Assembly (NCBI GenBank): GCA_009731375.1
Contig: BJOX01000107.1
Location: 666,508-730,507 of the forward strand
Reading direction: 5' to 3'
Source of the DNA: Paulinella micropora
Lineage: Eukaryota; Cercozoa; Imbricatea; Euglyphida
DNA length: 64,000 nucleotides
In this document: piece by piece, positions 54,850-64,000 of the stretch
Numbering within the stretch: the first letter of the stretch is position 1
Layout of the letters: each line of letters opens with the position of its first letter
Notes under the pieces: generated by a model
Database searches by the model: none
What the model saw: only the letters and a program-made list of their open reading frames with translations
What the model was told of the DNA's origin: nothing
Made by a program: the position numbers and the translations under genes

Positions 54850-55202
54850 AGACTCGGGGAACCGTTCCCTCTCAAGAGGGACGACCTCCCGACAGCAGGA
54901 CTTTCTACAACGTGGACTCTTGGGTAGGACTCTTGTCCTACGTCTCCTGTGGAGTTCGGCAATATAGCTACACCATTAACAACTAAAGCGCAATAAGCAC
55001 AACAGTGCATAAAATACGGCTATAAGAAAGCAGAGGTGCTAGCCTAAGTCTACACTACATGTGGAGTTCGGCAATCTAGTAGTCACCTAATTAGTAATCG
55101 CTATTCCCTTGCTATAGCTCACTTTGCGCTTTACTTATTTGCGTAATCTAGTGGTTAGTTGCGCGTTGCATTGTGGACACTGACTCGTAAGGGAGTGTAA
55201 TT
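54850..55202. other. Copia 3' non-coding region
   Basis: No ORF. GTGGAGTTCGGCAAT(A/C)TAG occurs twice (about 54950 and 55060), a small internal repeat. Confidence 0.5.
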
Positions 55203-55258
55203 AAGGGGGAGCATTGCACAATTAATTAGACCCTTCCTCATCAACTACGTCCGTATTG
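55203..55258 (+). mobile_element. Copia polypurine tract and truncated 3' LTR
   Basis: AAGGGGGAGCA (55203-55213) is the polypurine tract. TGCACAATTAATTAGACCC...ACTACGTCCGTATTGC matches the 5' LTR for about 45 bp, then the sequence leaves the LTR at the 69-bp direct repeat starting at 55259. Confidence 0.7.
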
Positions 55259-57201
55259 CTTTCAGGAATAGTTGTTTATTAACAGGGGTTTACCAGACCA
55301 CGAGTGACCGTGCTCGCCCCTTTGCAGAGTTTAATTGGGTTTAGAGGTAGGGTTGCCAAAGTTGAGTAAGGGCTAGGTTCAAGGTGTGTTAAGTATAAGT
55401 GCTGGTTTTTGAGTAGAGTAGGGGTTTGTAAGTGCGATCGTTCTCCAGGGCTTTTGAGGTAAGCTCACAACGAAAGTTCTGAATGGGAAGTTTGTGGTAT
55501 TGAATTGGTTTTGGTTGTGTAGTAACGGATGTAGGCAGGCTAAAGTGGAAAGATAAATAGTACAGCCAGTGGGAAGAATACAAGTTGATTTAGGCAAAAA
55601 AGGAAATTGCTCGAGTAAAAAGGAATTTTTCCAGTGCACCTGGGGTAAGAAAATACTGGTAAAAAGTAAAAAGTAAGATATATTGGATTAGATTGTATCG
55701 TATTACATGAGAATTGTCGTTTCCTTGACAATTTGGTTACGAAGTGAAGTTTGGGTTAGGTGCTGAAGTATGGGTGGAGATCCTCATGAATCGGAGCAGT
55801 GTTAAAGTTCCTTGTGGAAAATTATAGTTTGTCATGAAGTTTATAGTAATTGGAGCAGAGATAAAGTCCTTCTAGGCCAGTGCGGCAGAAATTTGGTGAG
55901 TGGCTATACGGAAAACGTCCAGGTTTGGAGTTGGGGCAGTGATACAGTATTTTTTGAAGGTATTAGTAGTTGAAGTAGAGTTGTAGTTCCATGAGCACGT
56001 TATTAGTCCCCCGGCTAGTTGGGCCGGGAGCTTGCAGGGCGGGCGGAACAGAGAGTATAGTTTAAGGTAAATATATGGTAAGAAGGATAGATAGGGTTGG
56101 ATAGGGTAATGGACAATACAGCCAGATGTGCAGACAGTGCTAGCTGCAGGATCAAGCATAGGGTTTGGAGTTTGTAGTTTAGAGTTTGTAGTTTTGAGTT
56201 TGGAGTTTGTAGTTTTGAGTTTAGAGTTTGAAGTTTAGAGTTTGGAGTTTGGAGATTGTACATCAGAGCGCCATCATGATGCTCCGTGGAGTTGGGGGAT
56301 TGTAGAGAACACATCGTGGACTTGGGGGATTGCAGAAAACACAATTGCCAAGAGCTCAGGCGCAAGAAAAGAAGAAGGGCTCATCCAAGGAACGACGTAT
56401 ACGAACTCATCTTCGGGTATGGAACAAAGGGAAGATCATGCAGTAGATTACACTAGAAAGCAGGGGGGACATGTTGGTTGCTGGCGACGCAGGCAGTGTG
56501 ATCTTGATGTTGGTCGGTTGCTTGGTTGCTGGCGACGCAGGTAGGGTGATCTTGTTTCAGGACACGACGCAGAAAAAATCCACTTGCCAAGAATGCAGGC
56601 GCGAAAAAAGAAGGGTTCATCCAAGGAACGACACGTGCGGGTATGGAGCAGCGAAAGGAAAGACCATGTAACAGAACACAGGAGAAAGCAGGGGGGCATG
56701 TTGATTGGTTGCTTGGTTGTTGGCGACGCAGGCAGTGAGATCTCGCTGCAGGATGCTAGGTGACATGACAGGAACGTAGGCTGAGAAGGGACCAAGGGGC
56801 AGGAACACGAGTATCACATCTCCCTTACTCCGAAACAAAGCGTGCAAGGGCGTCCTTCGAGAAAAGGGGAAGAAACCAGGAGGAGAAGAGGGGTGCCGCC
56901 AAAGGTCCAAATCCTCATGTATCTATACACATACAGACACACACGCACACACACACACACACACACGCACGCACACCCGAAGGGCCAGACCAGGCAGTTG
57001 CAGCAGTAGGATTGCAGGGGCTGTAGTGAAGCTTCAGGGCTTTTTTCTACTATGATTTCTCATACCAGGCGGCCTGGTTGGACAGGCGTGTCGAATCCCG
57101 AACCCTTAGAGGGGACAAGGATGCATATGTAACTTTCAGGAATAGTTGTTTATTAACAGGGGTTTACCAGACCACGAGTGACCGTGCTCGCCCCTTTGCA
57201 G
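55259..57201. mobile_element. 1.9-kb segment between 69-bp direct repeats
   Basis: CTTTCAGGAATAGTTGTTTA...CCCCTTTGCAG is identical at 55259-55327 and 57133-57201. The interior has no protein-like frame. It holds a GAGTTTG-rich minisatellite (56162-56257), repeats of GGTTGCTGGCGACGCAGG (about 56475, 56526, 56717) and (CA)n at 56937-56966. It may be a non-autonomous element with short terminal direct repeats that truncated the copia 3' LTR. Confidence 0.5.
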
Positions 57202-58224
57202 TGTAATGCCCCCAACGATAGCTCGTAAAAAGTCGGTAATACAACCAAACACAGTCCTCAAGAATGAGAATGATGTCTCGTTATATTAGCTCAGTGAAGC
57301 CAAAAAGGAAAACGGCAACAGACCAGGAATAAAATGGCATCAGGTCCAATCCGGACAAATAATACTGAAAAACAAGCTGGTGCACCTGTCACCAGGAAAA
57401 GGTACTTTTTACCNNNNNNNNNNNNNNNNNNNNNNNNNNNNNNNNNNNNNNNNNNNNNNNNNNNNNNNNNNNNNNNNNNNNNNNNNNNNNNNNNNNNNNN
57501 NNNNNNNNNNNNNNNNNNNNNNNNNNNNNNNNNNNNNNNNNNNNNNNNNNNNNNNNNNNNNNNNNNNNNNNNNNNNNNNNNNNNNNNNNNNNNNNNNNNN
57601 AATTTTTTTTTCGGCAGTATGTCAAGAACAAACGTACAATTAATAAAAAAAATACAAGCAACTTGGTGCTGTAGTACGATTCCCCCTTTGATCTCCTTCT
57701 TCTTCTTATAATTATCATTATTATTATTATTATTCACAGGGAGATCGTAAGTACATTGTCTTTTTTAATGACATACCCTTGTATAAGGCGGATATCCTAT
57801 GATATAGTATTAGGGGGCCAGTCCTAATAGCTATATCCGAAGTCGAGGTGTATGTACCCGACCCTGCGATATACCGACACAAGTAGAGATTGACCGTGCT
57901 CAGGTACGACAGTATATAATCTATCGTAAAAAATAATTTAATGAAAGTTTCAGAGAACATTTCATTTTCGAGAACATCATCCCAGGACTTGGAAAGGGTC
58001 ATACCCGGGAACACCATCGCTCAATACACTAGCGATCCCCGTATACGGTGTAGTATCATCGTCGATCGACCTTTCGCACTCGTATGTTGCGATCGAATGC
58101 CAAGTTATATCACTGAGTCTTTTTAATATTCATATTGATAACTGATGATGCATGATCAAATCATGATACGCCGTGGGCAATCAATCAGTTTATTTGAGAC
58201 GCATAAAGAAAAATAGTTTCTTTG
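57202..58224. other. Gypsy 3' flank with gap
   Basis: Probable 3' untranslated and LTR sequence of the minus-strand gypsy element, with a gap at 57414-57600. LTR ends could not be identified because the partner LTR is outside the window. No gene seen. Confidence 0.4.
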
Positions 58225-61200
58225 TCACTGCCTTCGTCGTCTGGCGCGGATTTCTTTGCCTGGTGGAGGACCACCAACAAAAGTCAGATCGAACTTTGAC
58301 TGTTCGAGAATGTCCCAGATCTTATTAGGGATTCCGCCCAACGATAATTCAAAAGGGACATCAAGCACTCCTCTTGGCAGTGTCTGAATGGTCCACGCAG
58401 TGTAATCCTTGTCTCTGGGAGTAATTGTATCATCCCATGTCTCGAGACTTTTTGCGTCTTTATATACTGGCAGATAATGTCTTGCCTTTGGATCCTCAAC
58501 CGGGTCCATACTTCTCCAGAACTGGAGTATCGGTTGTACTATCTTTGCGGCTGATGATATTTTGAGTGTCCGTGTGACACGCATCTGTCGTGGGACCGCC
58601 ACGACCCGCATCAAGTATAAGTCTGAGAGAGTGTCATCAGCGACATGTTGTTCCGCTGGTCTCATCAGATAGAAAACATTTTTCACCCATGCGATGGTTG
58701 CTATCGCATCGCCTTCCTTCCATCGCTCATGGACAATCTCAACGTTGCCCGCGTTTGGGTCAGTGTCCGTCCCCTCCTCCTCCTGGTGGACGTCCTTTGA
58801 TCTCATCGACCTCATCGCCTTCCTCGGTTGGTCGTTGATAAGATCATTCCGCGCTCTCCTTAGCTGCGCCTCTGTGATCTTCTCCTTCTTTCCGCTATGC
58901 GGAGACTTAGACTGAGTCCCCACCGCGCTTATGCGGTCAGTCTTCTCCTTGCTGTCCACCTCACTCTCCTCCTTCTCAGCTATCGGTGCCCGATAAGCAT
59001 CGTCTTGGTCTATGCCAGCCTCCTTGTGGATGGGCGGCACCTCTTTGAAATCATCCTTCATCCGTTTTAACGCCTCCTCAACGGATTCATCTTCCAGTAA
59101 GAAGGGATCATACTTAATCAGCCTTCTTACATTCACAATTTGCACCTTCCCTCTACCCCTGATCTTGTAATTCAGAGGTCCCGTCTGTTCCATAATCTGA
59201 TAAGGTCCTTTCCAGTGAGTGAACAGCTTAGAGCTGACTCCCTTCGGGACTTGAGGATGGTACAATAGTACAATATCCCCGACCTGGAACTTGATCTGAT
59301 CCAAGTGCGCTTGTCGCACCCCTTCAGCATCAGTCTTTCGGCGCTCCGCCTCTCTATGCGCCCTGACTATTTGTTCCGCCTCCATCTTCACTCTAAGTCT
59401 CATCCCAAACAACTCATCCGCATCCGCCCAAGTGTCTTTTGGGTGAAGGAGCGAAGTCGGGATATCAGGCTCACGCCCATATACTAACTGATATGGCGAG
59501 ATTGAGCTCTTCGAGCCTCCTAACGCCGTAGAGGGTAGACAGTTCATTGCAAACGCAAATGATGGTGCTGCCTCGACCCATGCTCTTTGATTCTCCTTCT
59601 TCGTGCAATACATCTTTAGCGAGGCTTTGAGGGGTCTGTGTACCCGCTCGATTTTCCCATTTGCTCGCGGGTTATAGGCAGTAACATATTGCCATTTCAT
59701 CCCGTAATACTTAGATAGTTTGTCGATGACCTCGTTATTAAAGTCCGAGCCTCGATCAGAACATATCTTTCTTGGTACTCCGATCTGTGAGATGATCCTA
59801 TCGATCAGCGCCTCGGCCGTCGTCTTGCCGGTAACGTCTTTGACAGGGATGATCCACACATAGTTGGTGGCTCTGTCAATAGCCGTAAGGAGGTATTTGT
59901 AACCATCCTTCGATTCTGGGAAAGGTCCCACATGATCAATGTGTATAAACTCAAACATCCCCGCATGAAGAGGAAATTCGCCAATCAGGCCGAAATTTGC
60001 CTTCAGTGGTGTTTTGTTTATCTTGCACGGGATGCATGCATCCACCGCCTGATCTATCTCCTCCTTCATCTTCTTCCACCAGAATCGCCTCGCTACGAAC
60101 ATATGAGTTCGTTGTCGACCCGGATGCGCCAAAAGTGGGCAATTGTGGGCTGCGACAAATATAAATCGTCTCAGACTCTCCGGTACCCAAAGGGTCCATT
60201 TGTCCGGCTGTGACGCATAGCGACCGTGAAGGCCCTTGTACCACAGTAGACCATCTCTCCATCCCATCTCCTTCATCTGATCTTTGATCGCTTTCGTCAT
60301 CCGTAGCTCATCCGGGTTCTGATATAACTGTATCAGTTCTTTAAACTCCGGATCTTGAGCCTGTTGTTGCCTCCATGCGGTAGGCGAGGCTATATGGATA
60401 GTACCATCTTCTAGCCGTACCCCGATTCTTTCCGGGTCATCGTCTAGGTCACTTCTCCGCTCTTGAGGAGGCTCCGCATAAACTTCCTGCGTCTCCTCTT
60501 CCTCTCTTATGTTCGCCTTCGCATTCTCATATACCTCATAGGACCACTCAGCGTCCTCCTGGGTATGTAGCTCACAACATATCCCGTGATCCGGGCCTTG
60601 TGGACTGTACCGTAGACCTGTGCGGTCATATCGGACTCCACTCGCCATCTCCATCGCCTCAATGTGGCTGACCTCATACACCTTGTCAGTGGACAAGTCT
60701 TCCATCTCCACCGTGGACACCAACGCCGATACTTCTGAGTTAAACTCTAGCCTAGAGAGGCTATCAGCGACCACATTTCGCTTTCCCGGTAGATGGACCA
60801 TTGTAAAATCGAAACAAGACAAGAACGCTTGCCACCGCGCCAGCCGTCCCGTCTGTTCATGATTCATCAACCATAACAGGTTATGATGATCAGTTCTGAC
60901 AGTAAATTGAGGTCCTCCCCACAAATACTCTCTGAGCCTCTTGAGGGCCCATACTACCGCCAACGCCTCTCTTTGCCTTGTGCAATAGTTTCTCTCCGCC
61001 GCACACAACTTCCTACTAATAAACATGATTGGGCGTAATTTCTTCTCCTCATCCTCTTGTTGTAATACAGCCCCAATCGCAAACTTAGATGCGTCTGTAT
61101 CGACTACGAATTGTTTCGTAAAGTCGGGCATCGTTAACACCAGTCCTCCGTCTTTCGGGTCTTTGTAAATGAGATCTTTGAGCGCATGAAACGCTTGCAA

Positions 61201-63798
61201 AGCCTCTTCGTCCCACTTCTCAAAGTCTCCAAAATCTATCATTTTCTCCACTTTAGCCCGTGTTGCACCCCAATCGGGTATAAACTGGCTATAGTATTGC
61301 GCCATCGCAAGGAATGAGTGCAATTCAGTGCGGTTCTTCGGTATCGGTCGATTCATAATCTCCTCCCTCTTCTCTTTGGATATCGAGACTCGATTATGGG
61401 AGATCTCGTACCCTAAGTATGTCACACTCGTCTTGGCAAGTTGACACTTCTTTAGATTGCACTTCAGGCCAAAAGCTCCGATGCGCCTGAATATATCGGA
61501 CAAATGATCGATATGCTCCTCCATTGTGTTAGAGTATACGATAATGTCATCGATATAGCAAAATGCATATTCTCCCGCCTTCTGTCCCCGCCTTCTCATA
61601 AAGCCACCGTCAGACAAATCATCGTACTGACTGCTCAACATCTTCTGCATCGCCTTCTGGAAAAGTCCTGGGGCTTGCTTGAGGCCCATCGGAAGCACTT
61701 TCCATTGGTATATTTCCATACCCACCACAAACGCCGTCAGCCATCTGGACTTTTCCTCCAGTGGTATCTGCCAGAAGCCATTCTTAAGGTCAATGACCGA
61801 ATAGAATTTTGCATTCCGCAGTACTCTCCTTCCTTCTTCTAATGTCGGGAGAGGATTTCTCTCTTCCTCCAGCACCTTGTTAACACGAGCATAGTTAACT
61901 GTCAGGCGCCATTCTCCTCCTGGCTTCGGCACTATTCTCGGTTGTGAGACTATTGAGGATGTTGATCTCTCAATAAAGTCCTCATTGAGCAGCTGTCTTG
62001 CTAGCTCCTCCGCTATCTTCGCCTCATGTATACTCAAATTCGCCCTTCGTGGTGCCGGTGACGGCTCCGCACCCGGTATTTTGTAAATAACCGCAGTGAA
62101 ATCTTCAGGCTTGACACCACCTGCATGTGGAGGGTCAAAAATTTCCTTGTTCGCCTCTAATTTGGCTTTTAAAAGCTCCTTCTCCTTCTCCGTGCCTACT
62201 CCTTCTTCCAATATTTTCCGCGCCGCCTCTTGAAAATCTTCATCAGACATCTGCTTATGCTGCTTGAGGGGTTCTCTGTCCTCCTCCAAGCCTAAGTCCT
62301 CTTCCGAGACATCATCTAGGCCCGTCTTTTCATACGTGACCGTGTCCGGCTCATCATCTTTACCGAGCTCCACCAGCATGTCAATGAGTCTCGCGTATTG
62401 CAAAGGAGCTTTACGGGTGTAAAAACCATCAAAGCATGTGAATGCTTGCGGTATCAATTTCAACTTGTCGAGGTCTCTGAGCTTCCGCTTGTATGCACTG
62501 CTCTGCTCACGAGTTCCCATACGACAAGCCACCACTAGCTGTTGCTTGCGAGAGGGTACCGGTATAGGATGATCAATAAGCCGGTCCCTTATTTCCTGCG
62601 CCCATATCGCCTTCTCATTATATGGCAGGATAATAGTATACGGCTTATTATTTTCGAATAAAGTCCGTAAGCATTTCTTCACTTCAGACAGTGAACGCGG
62701 CCACGTGGGCTCGTCACCCCAGAAATCAGTAATAAAACTTTTAATAGTTTCTGGTGGAGTATCCGGGATTCGCCCCGTTCTCCTTGGTACAAACGCCTCC
62801 CTTTTTTCTTCTCCTACTTTCGCATGGAAACAGTATCCGTTAGTAATATGGACATCTGTTCCTACTCCTTCCGCGAATCTCGCCAACGACGGGCTTCTTT
62901 GTGCGACACATATAATCTCCTCCTTTCGCTTCTCGATTAAGTCATCAATAGACTTTTTGTCCCAATGGCATGTCGGAACTGTGACAGTGCACACTTGGGA
63001 TTCCCAATTGTCGGTCCAGGACAGTTCATCCGGTCTTACGACATGGGGGTGAACGTACACCTCAAGTGCCTCATGTGCGATGGCCATCTTTTTGTGATCC
63101 GTCGCTAGACTCAGCTCATAAGCCTCATAAGAGTCAGTAGCGTTGAAGGGATCAATATCGTTCTCTTCTCCTCTTTTTACTCCATATATCACTCGCCGTG
63201 CGGCGCAATCAATCACAGCCCCCATCGTAGCCAATTGGTCATACGATAGTAATATTGACCCGTGGTAACCGGGGACGACATAGAGGTCCATACGGTATAC
63301 TCGTGCGGATTTCAATTTAAAGGTCAGTGTGATGATTCCCGTGATATCCGTCCGGCTGCTCACTCCTTTGAGAGTGCCCGTTGACTTTTTCATATTTCCG
63401 TCCACCCAGTCCTGGTATCGATTTAAAAACTTCCTGCCAACAATATTAGTATTTGCCATCGTATCATTACCAACTTTTAATATTGTCTTCAATGTTTCAC
63501 AATAAAGTTCCGTATAACACAGAGCATCGGGCCTGTGTATATTGGCTGCGAGAACAAGAACTTTACGTTCCAAATTTTGGAGTCTTGTCTCTAAGTTTTT
63601 CAACTCCTCCTTCTTCTCCTCCTGCTTCACCTCATTAACATTTTTATTATTCTGCGGTACTGGTGCGTTTACTATTTGAGCGACATTGTCTTGTGGTACT
63701 TGAGTACACACATTGTCTTTTTGCTCGCCACCCGCCGCGACCGTAGACATTGAGTCTGTTCGTGGTTGTTTGCTTGGCCGAGGCGATACGTCTGCCAT
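58225..63798 (-). CDS. Ty3/gypsy Pol polyprotein, intact ORF
   Basis: 1857 residues, no internal stop. Order: coiled coil (about 55-85); protease-like region with NDTMANTNIV (112-115 DTMA where DTGA is expected); RT with KPGGEWRLTVNYARVNKVLE, FYSVIDLKNGFWQIPLEEKS, VLPMGLKQAPGLFQ and the catalytic YIDDIIVYSN (Y748-D751); RNase H (QFVVDTDASKFAIGAVLQQE, D900; RTDHHNLLWL, D970); integrase zinc finger (H1218, H1225, C1255, C1258); DDE core (HIDHVGPF D1288, CSDRGSDF D1348, NGKIERVHR E1384); and GPY/F-like SKLFTHWKGPYQIM near 1560. A C-terminal extension of over 250 residues has no recognised domain. No gag knuckle is present, so gag is upstream, outside the window. Stop TGA. Confidence 0.92.
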   Translation of the reverse strand: MADVSPRPSKQPRTDSMSTVAAGGEQKDNVCTQVPQDNVAQIVNAPVPQNNKNVNEVKQEEKKEELKNLETRLQNLERKVLVLAANIHRPDALCYTELYCETLKTILKVGNDTMANTNIVGRKFLNRYQDWVDGNMKKSTGTLKGVSSRTDITGIITLTFKLKSARVYRMDLYVVPGYHGSILLSYDQLATMGAVIDCAARRVIYGVKRGEENDIDPFNATDSYEAYELSLATDHKKMAIAHEALEVYVHPHVVRPDELSWTDNWESQVCTVTVPTCHWDKKSIDDLIEKRKEEIICVAQRSPSLARFAEGVGTDVHITNGYCFHAKVGEEKREAFVPRRTGRIPDTPPETIKSFITDFWGDEPTWPRSLSEVKKCLRTLFENNKPYTIILPYNEKAIWAQEIRDRLIDHPIPVPSRKQQLVVACRMGTREQSSAYKRKLRDLDKLKLIPQAFTCFDGFYTRKAPLQYARLIDMLVELGKDDEPDTVTYEKTGLDDVSEEDLGLEEDREPLKQHKQMSDEDFQEAARKILEEGVGTEKEKELLKAKLEANKEIFDPPHAGGVKPEDFTAVIYKIPGAEPSPAPRRANLSIHEAKIAEELARQLLNEDFIERSTSSIVSQPRIVPKPGGEWRLTVNYARVNKVLEEERNPLPTLEEGRRVLRNAKFYSVIDLKNGFWQIPLEEKSRWLTAFVVGMEIYQWKVLPMGLKQAPGLFQKAMQKMLSSQYDDLSDGGFMRRRGQKAGEYAFCYIDDIIVYSNTMEEHIDHLSDIFRRIGAFGLKCNLKKCQLAKTSVTYLGYEISHNRVSISKEKREEIMNRPIPKNRTELHSFLAMAQYYSQFIPDWGATRAKVEKMIDFGDFEKWDEEALQAFHALKDLIYKDPKDGGLVLTMPDFTKQFVVDTDASKFAIGAVLQQEDEEKKLRPIMFISRKLCAAERNYCTRQREALAVVWALKRLREYLWGGPQFTVRTDHHNLLWLMNHEQTGRLARWQAFLSCFDFTMVHLPGKRNVVADSLSRLEFNSEVSALVSTVEMEDLSTDKVYEVSHIEAMEMASGVRYDRTGLRYSPQGPDHGICCELHTQEDAEWSYEVYENAKANIREEEETQEVYAEPPQERRSDLDDDPERIGVRLEDGTIHIASPTAWRQQQAQDPEFKELIQLYQNPDELRMTKAIKDQMKEMGWRDGLLWYKGLHGRYASQPDKWTLWVPESLRRFIFVAAHNCPLLAHPGRQRTHMFVARRFWWKKMKEEIDQAVDACIPCKINKTPLKANFGLIGEFPLHAGMFEFIHIDHVGPFPESKDGYKYLLTAIDRATNYVWIIPVKDVTGKTTAEALIDRIISQIGVPRKICSDRGSDFNNEVIDKLSKYYGMKWQYVTAYNPRANGKIERVHRPLKASLKMYCTKKENQRAWVEAAPSFAFAMNCLPSTALGGSKSSISPYQLVYGREPDIPTSLLHPKDTWADADELFGMRLRVKMEAEQIVRAHREAERRKTDAEGVRQAHLDQIKFQVGDIVLLYHPQVPKGVSSKLFTHWKGPYQIMEQTGPLNYKIRGRGKVQIVNVRRLIKYDPFLLEDESVEEALKRMKDDFKEVPPIHKEAGIDQDDAYRAPIAEKEESEVDSKEKTDRISAVGTQSKSPHSGKKEKITEAQLRRARNDLINDQPRKAMRSMRSKDVHQEEEGTDTDPNAGNVEIVHERWKEGDAIATIAWVKNVFYLMRPAEQHVADDTLSDLYLMRVVAVPRQMRVTRTLKISSAAKIVQPILQFWRSMDPVEDPKARHYLPVYKDAKSLETWDDTITPRDKDYTAWTIQTLPRGVLDVPFELSLGGIPNKIWDILEQSKFDLTFVGGPPPGKEIRARRRRQ

Positions 63799-64000
63799 TG
63801 GCCTCCTCGCCTCATCGCAAGTCTCGCCTTCCTATTTGCATCAGTTATCATTGGTAACCGTGCTGTATGAACGGGTATGAGACTACCTTGGGGCTGCAGT
63901 CTCTGTGTACCCACATCTTTGTTTTCACATAGAGGAAGCGTTGGCCCAGTCTGCACAACAGCATTAGAAAGCACTGTGACTTTAGGGTTAAACTTCACAG
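63799..64000 (-). other. Upstream part of the gypsy element
   Basis: An open frame runs from 63998 to 63672 out of frame with pol and encodes basic peptide (ITDANRKARLAMRRGGQWQT). It may be the end of gag or simply leader. It is cut by the window edge, so no call is made. Confidence 0.3.

Overview
The window looks like a nuclear scaffold from a repeat-rich unicellular eukaryote, most likely an alga. The evidence is spliceosomal GT-AG introns (one candidate is GC-AG), one Ty1/copia and one Ty3/gypsy retrotransposon, a tRNA-derived SINE, dense microsatellites, interstitial CCCTAA telomere-type repeats, many N gaps and no bacterial-style operons. A prasinophyte- or chlorarachniophyte-like genome would fit, but nothing here fixes the species.

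Left part (1-30 kb). It opens with 2.4 kb of CTTC/TTC polypyrimidine that flips into GAA repeat. Host-like gene fragments follow, supported by protein-like exons with matching splice sites: 3.5-4.3 kb (+), 8.25-10.0 kb (+), 14.2-19.1 kb (-, with a SAP-like domain broken by a TGA), 22.8-24.75 kb (+) and 29.0-29.7 kb (-). None could be assigned a function. Between them lie a SINE (10.56 kb), a decayed transposon-like gene (11.1-12.2 kb), duplicated blocks carrying telomere-type repeats (12.7-13.7 and 25.3-26.6 kb) and a TTGCCTCACTA minisatellite (28.2-28.8 kb).

Centre (31-45 kb). An AT-rich, compact, mainly minus-strand block at about 35.5-43.0 kb is the most interesting part. It encodes an FtsK/HerA-type packaging ATPase (frameshifted), a protein with a parvovirus-VP1-type phospholipase A2-like signature, a peptidase-S74 fibre/chaperone protein, a two-TM and a one-TM membrane protein, a GIY-YIG nuclease (frameshifted) and several small unknown proteins. 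Most neighbouring genes overlap or nearly abut, and the intact ones end in TAA. I read it as an endogenous Polinton-like/virophage-like DNA virus remnant. No major capsid protein, DNA polymerase or integrase is recognisable. It is bordered by intron-containing genes of unknown function (31.0-31.9, 34.9-35.4 and 43.4-44.9 kb) and a 404-bp foldback element with 185-bp arms.

Right part (45.6-64 kb). A nearly full-length but frameshifted Ty1/copia element (+) spans 45.66-55.26 kb and contains an intron-like 566-bp insertion in its RT gene. A 1.9-kb non-coding stretch bounded by a 69-bp direct repeat follows. Then comes a Ty3/gypsy pol polyprotein on the minus strand (58.2-63.8 kb) with one intact 1857-codon ORF. 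The window ends inside the gypsy element's upstream region.
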